A DNA stretch of 64,000 nucleotides from Paraburkholderia sp. LEh10 (GCF_017814945.1 NZ_JAGIPX010000050.1:1-64000), one strand, 5' to 3'. Positions 1 to 8,645 are shown, numbered from the stretch's first letter. The notes: a model not told the origin generated them from the sequence alone. A program made the numbers and translations.

Positions 1-41
1 TGCCGCCCCGCACAGGGGCAACGCCCGCGCCGCGAGGCGCT

Positions 42-106
42 ATCGCGGATGCCAGCGATAGTGGCAAAACATAAGGCACATCGCGGATGCCAGCGACAGC
101 GGCAAA
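42..106. repeat. Pair of 27-bp direct repeats upstream of the DUF447 gene
   Basis: The 27-bp stretches at 42-68 and 80-106 differ at only two positions; both begin ATCGCGGATGCCAGCGA. They are offset by 38 bp and lie just before the chosen start at 144. They may be a local duplication at the end of an upstream gene outside the window, or a regulatory repeat; the sequence alone does not decide. Confidence 0.6.
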
Positions 107-143
107 TCACCCCCAGCGTCGCAGACAGAAAACCAGCAAGACA

Positions 144-734
144 ATGATCCACGAAACAATCATCACCACAGCATCCCACGACGGCGTCCCCCACGTCGCG
201 CCAATGGGCGTGCGCTTCGAGCAGAACCTCGCAATCCTCGCCCCGTTCCGTCCGTCGAAAACCCTCGACAACATCGTCGCTACACACGCCGCCGTCATCA
301 ACTTCACCACCGACGTGCGCGTGTTCGCGGGCTGTGTGACGGGCGCGCAACGCGAATGGCCAACCCGTGCGGCGAGCCGCGTCGGCAGCGTGCGGCTTCA
401 GCAGTCGCTCGCTCACACCGAACTGACGCTCGATCATATGACCGACGATCCGCAACGCCCCGTGCTCCACATGCGATGCGTGCACAGCGAAACGCATGCG
501 CCATTCGGCGGTTTCAACCGCGCGCAGGCCGCCGTCGTCGAAGGCGCGATTCTCGTGAGCCGGCTCTTCATGCTGCCCGCCGATAAAATCGACCGCGAAA
601 TGGCCTATCTCCAGATCGCCATCGATAAAACGGCGGGCCCCGACGAACGCGTCGCATGGGAATGGATCACGGCCGCCGTCGAACGCTTCCGCGCGACGGG
701 CGGCGCGCCCGCATCGCACGCGAGTGCTTCCTGA
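144..734 (+). CDS. DUF447 family protein of the tetrahydromethanopterin C1 cluster
   Basis: This 196-residue protein opens with MIHETIITTASHDGVPHVAP, which resembles the DUF447 family with its FMN-binding split-barrel-like N-terminus. An in-frame ATG at 87 would add 19 basic residues that do not look like the family, so the ATG at 144 is preferred. Members recur beside methanopterin and methanofuran genes in archaea and methylotrophic bacteria, but I know of no established reaction. No signal peptide or membrane segment is visible, so it is probably cytoplasmic. It lies 49 bp upstream of mfnB on the same strand, consistent with co-transcription and a role in C1 cofactor biosynthesis. That role is inferred from position; the family call is fairly secure. 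Confidence 0.75.
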   Translation: MIHETIITTASHDGVPHVAPMGVRFEQNLAILAPFRPSKTLDNIVATHAAVINFTTDVRVFAGCVTGAQREWPTRAASRVGSVRLQQSLAHTELTLDHMTDDPQRPVLHMRCVHSETHAPFGGFNRAQAAVVEGAILVSRLFMLPADKIDREMAYLQIAIDKTAGPDERVAWEWITAAVERFRATGGAPASHASAS

Positions 735-783
735 TCGCCGCGCGTCCTCATTTCCGTCATGCCTCGCCTCTTCGGAGACTTCG

Positions 784-1482
784 ATGACCGCATTGCTCGC
801 AAGCGTCCGCTCGGCGCAAGAGGCGCTCGACGCAGCCGGCGCCGGCGCGGACCTGATCGATCTCAAGGAACCGCTTGATGGCGCGTTGGGCGGCGTGTCG
901 CCCGACAACATCTGGCGCATCGCGCGCACGCTGCGCTCGCGCTATCCGGTGAAGCCGGTCAGCGCAACGATCGGTGATCTTCCATCCGACGCGCTCGACG
1001 CTATCGCGGCGCGCGTAATCGAAGTCGCCGATGCCGGTGTGGATTTCGTGAAAGTCGGCGTTACGCCGGGCCCGGATGCGCGCGCGTGCCTCGCGCGCGT
1101 CGCCGGGTTGCGGGCCGTCGTGCTGCCCGTGCTGTTGTGCGACGAAGGCGTCGAAGCGTCGCTCGTCGAGTACGCGGCCACCCTCGGCTTCGAAGGCATC
1201 GTGTTCGACACGGCGGGCAAGACGGGCCGAACGCTGTTCGATTGCATCGACATTGGCACGCTCGCGCGCTACCTCGCGACGATCCGCGCATCGGGCGCCA
1301 TGGCGTGCATCGCGGGCTCGCTCGGCTGGCCACAGCTCGGCGGCATACGCGCGCTCGCGCCCGACGTCGCCGGTTTTCGCACCGCGCTGTGCGAGAACGG
1401 CCGCACGTCCCGCCTCGATCCGCGCCGCGTCGCACAATGGGCCGACGCGCTGCATCACGCCGCGCCGAGCGCCGCCGCGTGA
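784..1482 (+). CDS. mfnB: (5-formylfuran-3-yl)methyl phosphate synthase
   Basis: MfnB (DUF556) condenses two glyceraldehyde-3-phosphate molecules into 4-(hydroxymethyl)-2-furancarboxaldehyde phosphate, the furan core of methanofuran/methylofuran. The 232-residue TIM barrel shows the family's two lysines in context: K28 in DLIDLKEP and K146 in FDTAGKTGRTLFD, matching the Schiff-base and catalytic lysines described for archaeal MfnB. The ATG at 784 has a GGAGA ribosome-binding site about 6-10 bp upstream; an ATG at 724 would add 20 unrelated residues and overlap the DUF447 gene. It converges on mfnE, and the stop codon lies in a triplicated 42-bp repeat. The product probably feeds the methylofuran carried by the Fhc complex encoded downstream. 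Confidence 0.9.
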   Translation: MTALLASVRSAQEALDAAGAGADLIDLKEPLDGALGGVSPDNIWRIARTLRSRYPVKPVSATIGDLPSDALDAIAARVIEVADAGVDFVKVGVTPGPDARACLARVAGLRAVVLPVLLCDEGVEASLVEYAATLGFEGIVFDTAGKTGRTLFDCIDIGTLARYLATIRASGAMACIAGSLGWPQLGGIRALAPDVAGFRTALCENGRTSRLDPRRVAQWADALHHAAPSAAA

Positions 1483-1604
1483 CAGCCACTCGCGCCCCGC
1501 ACGCTCAAACCCGCCGACGCGTGACAGCCACTCGCGCCCCGCACGCTCAAACCCGCCGCCGCGTGACAGCCACTCGTGCCCCGCACGCTCAAGCCGCCGA
1601 CGCG
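1479..1604. repeat. Three tandem 42-bp repeats across the mfnB-mfnE junction
   Basis: Copies begin at 1479, 1521 and 1563, each with GTGACAGCCACTCG, and are almost identical. Each unit contains the TGA that ends mfnB in its first copy and, on the other strand, a TGA corresponding to the one ending mfnE in the third copy. The unit length is a multiple of three. The simplest reading is a tandem expansion of the short intergenic spacer between two convergent genes. Confidence 0.85.
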
Positions 1605-2179
1605 TTGAGCAGCCGCTCGCGTACCAGCGCGACATCCGTCTTGCTGAACAGCTCGACCTCGTAGTTCGCCTCAGTCACGTAATGGACGAAGCTCGCGTCG
1701 ACCACGCCGCTCGACGCGAGCGTCACGAGCGGCACGCCCTCGCCAACGGGACACGACTTCACCACCATCAGACGCTCGGCATTCAGCGACGTGGAAAGCC
1801 ACGCGGCGAGGCTGTCGGACGTGGTGTCCCAGTTGGTCATCGAATCGGCTGTGACGCGCATGAGGCTCACGGGCATCCAGACAGCGACCTTGCCGTTGCG
1901 CAGCGCGCGCCGGATCAGGTCCTCGTTGGTCGCGAGCACGAGCTCCGGCAGCACGGCCTGCATCAGCAGCGCGTATTGCGTCATCGCCAGCAGGCACATG
2001 TTGTGCGCGGCCAGATCGTCGAACTGCCATTCGCGCTGATACGCGCGCACGCTGTCCGCAAAGTCCCCGCCACCGGGCACGATCACGACGCGCCCGCCGC
2101 CGACCTCCCACAACTGCGTGAGCCAGTCCCGCAGCGATGGGTCGTGACTCAGGCTGCCCCCGATCTTCACCACCCACAT
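1589..2179 (-). CDS. mfnE: Amino acid kinase family protein, probable [5-(aminomethyl)furan-3-yl]methyl phosphate kinase
   Basis: This 196-residue kinase belongs to the amino acid kinase superfamily: VVKIGGSL at residues 3-10 and VPGGGDFAD at 34-42 are the glycine-rich nucleotide-binding loops. In methanogens MfnE phosphorylates aminomethyl-furan phosphate to the diphosphate used to attach tyramine. Here the role is inferred from the family and from mfnB, mfnF and mfnD close by. The ATG at 2179 begins MWVVKIGG at the usual family start; longer in-frame extensions are arginine/alanine-rich and look non-coding. It is transcribed in the same direction as mfnF and mfnD, after a 153-bp gap. Its last residues lie inside the 42-bp repeat. 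A related small-molecule kinase cannot be excluded. Confidence 0.8.
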   Translation of the reverse strand: MWVVKIGGSLSHDPSLRDWLTQLWEVGGGRVVIVPGGGDFADSVRAYQREWQFDDLAAHNMCLLAMTQYALLMQAVLPELVLATNEDLIRRALRNGKVAVWMPVSLMRVTADSMTNWDTTSDSLAAWLSTSLNAERLMVVKSCPVGEGVPLVTLASSGVVDASFVHYVTEANYEVELFSKTDVALVRERLLNASAA

Positions 2180-2332
2180 GTCCGTTACCTCGCTATCGTT
2201 CGCCTTCCTGAAGGCTTCCGTCCCATGCGTGCGCCGTGCGCCCGCTGCGTGCGTCGCGTGACGGCGGCTCTGCGCTGTGCGCGCCGCGCGCATCTATCGA
2301 TGCAAACGCGGCGTGCGCCCGCTGCGGGACCC

Positions 2333-3466
2333 TCACGCGGCGCGCGTCGACGCTTCGTTTCGCCGTGGCGCACTCGCCGCCGTCATCAGCAACGCGACGG
2401 CGACACTCGGCGCGCATGTCGCAATCCATTCGGCGGCATCGCGTGGCGCATCTGCCGCCGCTCGCGCGAAGCTGCCGAAATCCACGTAATCGCGCCCGTG
2501 AGCGCGAGCCAGCGCGGCGGCCAGAAACCGCCCACAGCCCGCGCCGACGACGGGCGCATCGGCGAGCGCCGGATGCGCCGCGCACACCTGCTCGAAGCTC
2601 GCGCCGATCGCTTGCAATTGCGCATGGCGCCACGCCTGCGCGAACTCGCGCCATTCGTCTTCACGCGCGTCGGCGGCATCGCGGCCTATCGTTCTCGCGA
2701 GCCGCGCGCAGCTTGCCGCCACTGTCTTCGGCCCGTTGTCCGCGCCCGGATGCTGGTCGTGCGGCGGCCACAGCTCGCCCGTCAGGCGGTACACGTCGGC
2801 GCTCGTCGCGAACCATTCGTTCATGACGCCCGCGATTTCGCCGCGAAACGCGATGCGATGCGCAATGCCGCACAACGGCGTGCGCACGACGCCGTGATAC
2901 GCGAGCTCGCCGGTCACGAGCCGCGCCGCATCGGTGGAGCCACGCGCGACGACGCGCGATCCGACGATGGGCACGATATCCGTCGTGGTGCTGCCGATGT
3001 CGATCAGCAGGCAAGCGGGCGCACGGGTCGCGACGTATTGCGCCGTCGCGAGCCAGTTCGCGGACGCCACGCTGCGCCACTGCGCGATGCTTTGCGCCGC
3101 GTCCAGCCAACGGCCGGGGCCGGCGTAGAAGACGGCATCGTCACCCAGCCGCCCAGCCAGCGCACCGACGATCGCACGCACGCCATGCTCGCGGTCGGCG
3201 AACAGATCGACCATTTCGCCCGTCATCGTGACCGCGTGGCGCGCGCGTGAGACAGACGCGTCCGGCCAGCGCGCCGCCGCCGCATCGATTGCCCGCTGCA
3301 GATGCCCGATCCCCTGCCACAACGGACACGCCCACTGCGCGACATCGGTGACGACGCCCGCCGAATCGACACGCGACACTTTCACATGCGCGCCGCCGAC
3401 ATCCCAGCCGAACACTGCGCGCTCGTCGAGGCAAGGCGCGCAGGCGCTCACGATTGCGCCCCGCAT
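2333..3466 (-). CDS. mfnF: Hydantoinase/oxoprolinase-like protein, MfnF-type methanofuran synthase
   Basis: A 377-residue ASKHA-fold protein. The phosphate-binding loops are FGWDVGGAHVK near residue 19 and LLIDIGSTTTDI near residue 155. It matches the H4MPT-linked C1-transfer family that includes MfnF, which joins the aminomethyl-furan diphosphate to gamma-glutamyl-tyramine. The ATG at 3466 lies inside the end of mfnD (19-bp overlap), typical of translational coupling; the longer open frame upstream is antisense-like and arginine-rich. With mfnB, mfnE and mfnD it makes a nearly complete methanofuran core pathway. Function is assigned from family and neighbourhood. Confidence 0.83.
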   Translation of the reverse strand: MRGAIVSACAPCLDERAVFGWDVGGAHVKVSRVDSAGVVTDVAQWACPLWQGIGHLQRAIDAAAARWPDASVSRARHAVTMTGEMVDLFADREHGVRAIVGALAGRLGDDAVFYAGPGRWLDAAQSIAQWRSVASANWLATAQYVATRAPACLLIDIGSTTTDIVPIVGSRVVARGSTDAARLVTGELAYHGVVRTPLCGIAHRIAFRGEIAGVMNEWFATSADVYRLTGELWPPHDQHPGADNGPKTVAASCARLARTIGRDAADAREDEWREFAQAWRHAQLQAIGASFEQVCAAHPALADAPVVGAGCGRFLAAALARAHGRDYVDFGSFARAAADAPRDAAEWIATCAPSVAVALLMTAASAPRRNEASTRAA

Positions 3467-4506
3467 GCGAGCAGCTTCGCGCGCGGCGTGACGCCCGCGC
3501 CGGGCTCGCGCGGGCGCACGGCGACCCGCAGGCCGTGCGCGCACAGCACGTCGGCGGCAAGATTGCGGCCCAGCCGCGCCGACAGGCCCGCATAGGCGAC
3601 GGTTGCGCGCGGATTCACTTCGATCACGACGGGACCGCGGCTCGCATGCCACACGACATCGATGCCGACGAATCCGCGCAGCCCCGGCAGCGCCGCGGCG
3701 ACCTCACGCGCGAGCGCATCGAGCGTGCGGCCTTGCGGACTGTCGCGGTTGATGCGATCGATATCGACGCCGTCGAACCCGACCACCTGGCCCGCACGTC
3801 CCGCCACGCGCCCCGCCACATCGATCCGCTGCCGGTTGATGCTGACGAGCGTCGCGGCCGCCCCCTCGCAGATCAGCGACAGGCTCAGCGGATCGCCCTC
3901 CACCCATTCCTGAAGCACCGTTTCGCGCCCCGCCGCGCAGCGCGCCGCGTATTCGTCTCGCGCGCTGCCCGCGTCGTCGAACAGGTGCGTGTCGAGTCCG
4001 CCCGCGCCGTCGTCGGGCTTGACGACCCAGCGGCGCTGCGCGCGCGGTTCGAGGTGCGCGGCGTCGAGCGCAGGCGTCGCCGCGATGCCGTGCTCAGCGA
4101 GCCGCGCGGCCGTCACGCGCTTGCTCGACGCGTGCGCGATCGCTTCCCTCGTGCAGCCGATCCAGCGCGCGGGACCCACGGCATCGGCGAGATCGAACAT
4201 CAGGCCGTCGCACTCGGGGGCGACGATCCACGCGTAGTCGTGCTCGCGCGCCGCCCGCGCGACGAATTCCATCATCGATTCGCCGGGCCTCGCGCGACAA
4301 TGCGCAACGCCTTGCTCGACGGTTTCGAAGCGCGAACTGGCGAAGCTCACCTGTACGCCGTCGATGTGCCGCAGATCGCCGACGATCGCATCGCGCATCA
4401 TCCGCCCTTCGACGACGAGCGCGCTCAGATCGGCGAGACTGCTGCTGCCAGCCAGTTGCCGATCGATGCCGCCGCCAGTGAGATACTCATAAACCCAAAG
4501 CTTCAT
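3448..4506 (-). CDS. mfnD: ATP-grasp tyramine-glutamate ligase
   Basis: MfnD ligates tyramine to the gamma-carboxyl of L-glutamate with ATP, giving the side chain of methanofuran. The 352-residue protein starts MKLWVYEYLTGGG, and the ATP-grasp core shows RWVVKPDDGAGG near residue 165 and the metal-binding VIEVNPRATVAYAG near residue 300. The ATG at 4506 is chosen over one six codons upstream because MKLWVYEY is the family start; GGAG lies upstream on this strand. The gene is the first of a mfnD-mfnF-mfnE series and is divergent from the HisA-like gene, with only 16 bp between the start codons. A tyrosine decarboxylase (mfnA) is not in the window. Confidence 0.82.
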   Translation of the reverse strand: MKLWVYEYLTGGGIDRQLAGSSSLADLSALVVEGRMMRDAIVGDLRHIDGVQVSFASSRFETVEQGVAHCRARPGESMMEFVARAAREHDYAWIVAPECDGLMFDLADAVGPARWIGCTREAIAHASSKRVTAARLAEHGIAATPALDAAHLEPRAQRRWVVKPDDGAGGLDTHLFDDAGSARDEYAARCAAGRETVLQEWVEGDPLSLSLICEGAAATLVSINRQRIDVAGRVAGRAGQVVGFDGVDIDRINRDSPQGRTLDALAREVAAALPGLRGFVGIDVVWHASRGPVVIEVNPRATVAYAGLSARLGRNLAADVLCAHGLRVAVRPREPGAGVTPRAKLLACGAQS

Positions 4507-4522
4507 CAAGGAACGTCTCCGC

Positions 4523-5323
4523 ATGCAGGTGATCCCGGTTCTCGATCTGCTCGACGGGCACGCAGTACGCGCGATACGCGGCGAACGCGCGAACTACCGC
4601 CCCATCCAGTCTTCGCTATGCGCGACGAGCCGGCCGCTCGACGTCGCACGCGCCGTGCTTGCCGCGAGCGGCTCGCGCACGCTCTACGTCGCCGACCTCG
4701 GCGCGATCATGTCGCGCGAAGCCGATCCATTCACGCTCGCCGCGTTGAGCACAGCGCTCGCCGATCCGCACGACCAGCGTGACCCGCCGCACGGCCCGCC
4801 CGAAATCTGGCTCGATGCGGGCTACGCGGACTATCCGTCGATGCTTGCGCTTTTCGCGCGCATCGCGTCCGCGACGGGCACGACGCGCGAGCCGCAGTCC
4901 GTCGAGCGTCGCGCGCGCATCGTGCCCGTGTTCGGCTCCGAGTCGCTGCTTTCACTCGACGCGTTGCGCGAAGCCGAGGCTGCCGGCTATGCGCCCATCC
5001 TGTCGCTCGATCATCGCGGCGGTCAGCTGCTCGCCGCGCCCGAACTCGCGCACACGCTGCGTGCGCCGTCGTCGTGGCCGTCGCGCGTGATCGTGATGAC
5101 GCTCGACCAGGTCGGCGCGGACCAGGGCCCCGACCTCGACACGTTCAACCTGATCCACGCGCAAGCGGGCCGGCGCACGACGATGGGAGCGGGCGGCATC
5201 CGTCATCGCGGCGATCTCGACGCGGCGGCCCGCAGCGGCGCGGCTGCGTGGCTCGTCGCGTCGGCGCTTCATGACGGCAGGCTCGGCGGAATGCTCGCGA
5301 CAGACTCCGACGCTTCGGCGTGA
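4523..5323 (+). CDS. HisA/HisF-like TIM-barrel protein of the C1 cluster
   Basis: This 266-residue protein starts MQVIPVLDLLDGHAVRAIRG, the typical opening of HisA (phosphoribosylformimino-AICAR isomerase). A C-terminal phosphate-binding GAGGIRHRGDLDAA also fits the fold. The surroundings are methanofuran and Fhc genes, not his genes, and it carries extra proline/histidine-rich loops, for example around residues 88-96. It is therefore probably a HisA paralogue with a role in methanopterin or methylofuran biosynthesis rather than in histidine synthesis; that is inference. AAGGA lies 10 bp upstream of the ATG. The gap to mfnD is too short for two conventional promoters. Confidence 0.75.
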   Translation: MQVIPVLDLLDGHAVRAIRGERANYRPIQSSLCATSRPLDVARAVLAASGSRTLYVADLGAIMSREADPFTLAALSTALADPHDQRDPPHGPPEIWLDAGYADYPSMLALFARIASATGTTREPQSVERRARIVPVFGSESLLSLDALREAEAAGYAPILSLDHRGGQLLAAPELAHTLRAPSSWPSRVIVMTLDQVGADQGPDLDTFNLIHAQAGRRTTMGAGGIRHRGDLDAAARSGAAAWLVASALHDGRLGGMLATDSDASA

Positions 5324-5565
5324 ACCGCGAAACAATATCCATGCCACGCGATCCGCGTTGCAGCATCGGCGCGCGTCGCATGCGCACTGGGCATCGTGCT
5401 GTCCTCAAGTGACACACTGTTGCAGCGCGGATCACATTCTGTGCTGTAGTCGCCCGGCCCTGCGCCGGGTCCGCGCACCGGGTTCGTGCGCACCACCGCG
5501 CGGCGCTCATGCACCCGACGGCACGCCCGCAAAACATCGGCACGGACCTTGCTGGTCGGGTTCTC
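5324..5565 (+). promoter_or_regulatory. Probable promoter/operator region of the fhc operon
   Basis: This 242-bp spacer precedes fhcB. It contains inverted 8-bp arms GATCCGCG (5350-5357) and CGCGGATC (5426-5433), and TTGCAG occurs beside each arm at 5358-5363 and 5420-5425. The second TTGCAG could serve as a -35 element, but no good -10 was found. The arms are far apart (68 bp), so this is only a candidate regulatory region. Confidence 0.3.
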
Positions 5566-6948
5566 ATGCACGATTCCAACGCCCCCGCACCGAATGCCCA
5601 GACGACACCCGCCGCCGACGGGCCCGCACCGTTCGACGGGGCCCGCAGCGACTGGACGTGCCCCTTCTGCCCGCTGCTGTGCGACGACATCGACGCGAGG
5701 CTCGGCGGCGACGAGACGCTCGCGGCACCCGCCACCCGATGCACGCGCCTTGCCCTTGCGCTTACGCGCTACGACGCCAGCGACAACGTGTGCTCGCCTG
5801 CCATCGACGGCACGCCCGCGACGCTCGACGCCGCGCTCGACGAAGCCGCCGCGCTGCTCGCGCAGGCACGGCGGCCGCTGTTCGGCGGCTGCGCAACCGA
5901 TATTGCGGGCGCGCGCGCGCTCTACACGCTCGCCGCCGTTTGCGGCGCGACGCTCGACTCGCTGCACGGCGACGCGCTGAGCGCCGCGACGCTCGCGTTG
6001 CAGGATCGCGGCGCGTTTTTCACGACGCTGTCCGAGGTGCGCTCGCGGGCCGACCTGCTTGTCGTGTTCGCTTGCGAGCCTTCGGCGCGGCATCCGCGCT
6101 TCTACGAACGCATCGCGAGCGGCACGGGCATGGCGCGCGAGATCTGCTTCGTCGGTTGCGAAATCGATCCCGCTGCGAGCCGGCTCGATAAAACACGTGC
6201 CCGTTCGATGCTTGCGGATGCTTCGCCGCATGATCTGCTCGCGATCTGGTCCGCTATCGCCGAAGGCCGCAAGCCCGACTTGCTCGAAGACGGCTCGGGC
6301 ATGGCGACGACGCTCGCCTCGCTGACGGCGCGCGTGCACGAGGCCCGCTACGCGGCGTTCGTCATCGAGCCCGCCGCCCTGACGCAGCCTCATGCGGCGT
6401 TGCTGATCGAAGCGTTGCATCGCATCGTCAAGGCGGTCAACAGGACGAGCCGCGCGGGCGTGCTGACGCTCGGCGGCGCGGACGGCGCGCTGAGCGTCAA
6501 CCAGACGCTCACGTGGCTGTCCGGGTTTCCGTTGCGCACGCGCGTGTCGAAGCCCGGCCGGCTGCCGGGCACGCCGCCGCTCGACCACGACCCTTATCGC
6601 TACCGCACCGCGCGCCTGCTCGCCGCGCGCGAAATCGACCTGCTGCTGTGGATCGCGAGCTTCGAGCCGCACGCGCCGCCCGCTGACCTCGACGACGTCA
6701 CGCCCGCCATCGTGCTCGGCGCGCCCGCGCTGGCATCGGCCGTGACGCCGCGCGGCGCGAAAACCGTCTACATTCCCGTCGCGACGCCGGGCATCGATTG
6801 CGACGGACATCTGTTTCGCGTCGACGCATCCGTCGTCGTTCCGCTGCATGCGGCGCGGCACATTGCGCTGCCGACGGTCGCGTCGATCGCGGCGCGCCTG
6901 TCCGACGACCTCGCCGCGCGTGCGGCGCTGACGCGGAGGCCCGCATGA
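5566..6948 (+). CDS. fhcB: Formyltransferase/hydrolase complex subunit B
   Basis: FhcB is homologous to the molybdopterin-binding subunit B of formylmethanofuran dehydrogenase. In bacteria the Fhc complex releases formate from formyl-H4MPT through a methylofuran intermediate, with no redox step. The 460-residue protein has the N-terminal DWTCPFCPLLCDDI motif and an alignable but reduced molybdopterin-type domain. Two starts are possible: ATG 5566 (MHDSNAPAP) and ATG 5509; neither has a strong Shine-Dalgarno sequence, and 5566 is preferred because the extra 19 residues look unrelated. The stop overlaps the fhcA start (ATGA). From family knowledge the bacterial subunit is structural rather than catalytic. 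It is the first gene of fhcB-A-D-C. Confidence 0.9.
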   Translation: MHDSNAPAPNAQTTPAADGPAPFDGARSDWTCPFCPLLCDDIDARLGGDETLAAPATRCTRLALALTRYDASDNVCSPAIDGTPATLDAALDEAAALLAQARRPLFGGCATDIAGARALYTLAAVCGATLDSLHGDALSAATLALQDRGAFFTTLSEVRSRADLLVVFACEPSARHPRFYERIASGTGMAREICFVGCEIDPAASRLDKTRARSMLADASPHDLLAIWSAIAEGRKPDLLEDGSGMATTLASLTARVHEARYAAFVIEPAALTQPHAALLIEALHRIVKAVNRTSRAGVLTLGGADGALSVNQTLTWLSGFPLRTRVSKPGRLPGTPPLDHDPYRYRTARLLAAREIDLLLWIASFEPHAPPADLDDVTPAIVLGAPALASAVTPRGAKTVYIPVATPGIDCDGHLFRVDASVVVPLHAARHIALPTVASIAARLSDDLAARAALTRRPA

Positions 6949-8645
6949 GCACTGCGCGACTGCGGGGCGGCCGCGTGTACGATCCCGCCAATGGGATCGA
7001 CGGCGAAACGCGCGACCTCTATATCCGCGACGGCCGCATCGTCGCCGCGCCCGCCAGCGGCGCCGTCGATGCCGACTACGACGCGCACGGCATGATCGTG
7101 ATGGCGGGCGGCATCGATCTGCATTCGCACATCGGCGGCGGCAAGACGAACCTGTCGCGGCTTCTGCTGCCCGAAGATCATCGCGACGACGCGCCGCGCG
7201 ACGCATCGTACGAAGCCGTGCAGGACGAGCGCGGCCGCTATTTGCGCATGCCGTCGTGCGGCGTCTGCACGCCGGGCACGCTCGCCACCGGCTACCGTTA
7301 CGCGGAAATGGGCTACACGGCGGCGTTCGAGCCCGCGATGATCGCGTCGAATGCGCGCCATGCGCATCTCGAGATGGGCGACACGCCGATCATCGATCAC
7401 GGCGCGTACGTGATGCTCGGCAACGACGAGTTGCTGCTGCAGATGCTCGCCGCGAAAGACGACTTCGAGCGCGTGCGCGATTACGTCGCGTGGACGATGC
7501 ACGCGAGCCGCGCGCTCGGCGTGAAAGTCGTCAATCCCGGCGGGATCTCGGCATTCAAGTTCAACCAGCGCGCGCTCGATGTCGACGAAGCGCATGCGCA
7601 TTACGGCATTACGCCGCGCGACGTGCTGCGCACGTTGACACGCGCGTTGACGGAACTCGACGTGCCGCACCCGCTGCATGTGCACGCGAGCAACCTCGGC
7701 GTGCCGGGCAACCTCGACTCGACGATCGCGACGATGGACGCCGCGGACGGCCTCCCGATCCATCTCACGCATATCCAGTTTCACAGCTACGGCACGGAAG
7801 GACCCCGCAAGTTTTCGTCGGGTGCGCGCGCGATTGCGGACGCGGTGAACGCGCGGCCCAACGTGTCGATCGACGTCGGCCAGATCATCTTCGGGCAAAC
7901 GGTGACGGCTTCGGGCGACACGATGATGCAGTTCAAGAACGCGCCGCTCGCGCGGCCTCATAAATGGATTCTCGGCGACATCGAATGTGATGCAGGCTGC
8001 GGCGTGGTGCCGTTCCGCTATCGCGAGCAAAGCTATGTGAACGCGCTGCAATGGATCATCGGCCTCGAGATCTTCTTGCTGGTCAGCGACCCGTGGCGCG
8101 TATCGATGACGACCGATCATCCGAACGGCGGCCCGTTCACCAGCTATCCGCATCTGATCCGACTGTTGATGGACAAATCGTTTCGCGACGCGCAGCTCGA
8201 GCGCCTGCATCCCGAAGCGAAAGCCGCAAGCGTGCTGGCCGGGCTGACGCGCGAGTTCTCGCTCGATGAGATCGCGATCATCACGCGCGCCGGTCCGGCG
8301 CGGCTGCTCGGCCTGAAGGATCGCGGGCACCTCGCGCCGGGCGCTGCTGCCGACATCGCCGTGTATCGCGACGACGCCGACCGCGAGCGGATGTTCACGT
8401 CGCCTGCGTATGTGTTCAAGGACGGCCAGCTCGTCGCGCGCGACGGCAATCTCGTTTCGACGCCGACGGGCGGCATCCACTGCGTTTCCCCGGCTTTCGA
8501 CAGGAGCATCGAAAAGACGCTGCGCCAGTACCGCGAAACGAATCTGGCGAGCAACTTCGCGCATGCCGCGATCAGCGACGACGAGATCCGCGCATGCTGC
8601 CGCGGCGGGCGGCTGCTGCCCGTCGCGTGCGTCGCGCGGACCTGA
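6945..8645 (+). CDS. fhcA: Formyltransferase/hydrolase complex subunit A (formyl-methylofuran hydrolase)
   Basis: FhcA is the amidohydrolase-fold subunit that hydrolyses formyl-methylofuran to formate. The 566-residue protein has the metal-binding HxH in GGIDLHSHIGGGK (H60, H62), followed by NPGGISAFKFNQ and further histidine-rich segments such as HLTHIQFHSYG and TTDHPNGGPFTSYPH, typical of FwdA/FmdA proteins. Translation starts at the ATG at 6945, which overlaps the fhcB stop by 4 bp, indicating coupling. It lies between fhcB and fhcD in the usual bacterial order. It is cytoplasmic, with no signal peptide. Confidence 0.92.
   Translation: MSTARLRGGRVYDPANGIDGETRDLYIRDGRIVAAPASGAVDADYDAHGMIVMAGGIDLHSHIGGGKTNLSRLLLPEDHRDDAPRDASYEAVQDERGRYLRMPSCGVCTPGTLATGYRYAEMGYTAAFEPAMIASNARHAHLEMGDTPIIDHGAYVMLGNDELLLQMLAAKDDFERVRDYVAWTMHASRALGVKVVNPGGISAFKFNQRALDVDEAHAHYGITPRDVLRTLTRALTELDVPHPLHVHASNLGVPGNLDSTIATMDAADGLPIHLTHIQFHSYGTEGPRKFSSGARAIADAVNARPNVSIDVGQIIFGQTVTASGDTMMQFKNAPLARPHKWILGDIECDAGCGVVPFRYREQSYVNALQWIIGLEIFLLVSDPWRVSMTTDHPNGGPFTSYPHLIRLLMDKSFRDAQLERLHPEAKAASVLAGLTREFSLDEIAIITRAGPARLLGLKDRGHLAPGAAADIAVYRDDADRERMFTSPAYVFKDGQLVARDGNLVSTPTGGIHCVSPAFDRSIEKTLRQYRETNLASNFAHAAISDDEIRACCRGGRLLPVACVART

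Noticed and set aside
1076..3250. 724-codon open frame on the + strand
   Set aside because: It runs antisense through mfnE and mfnF and is arginine/proline-rich; a shadow of the real genes.
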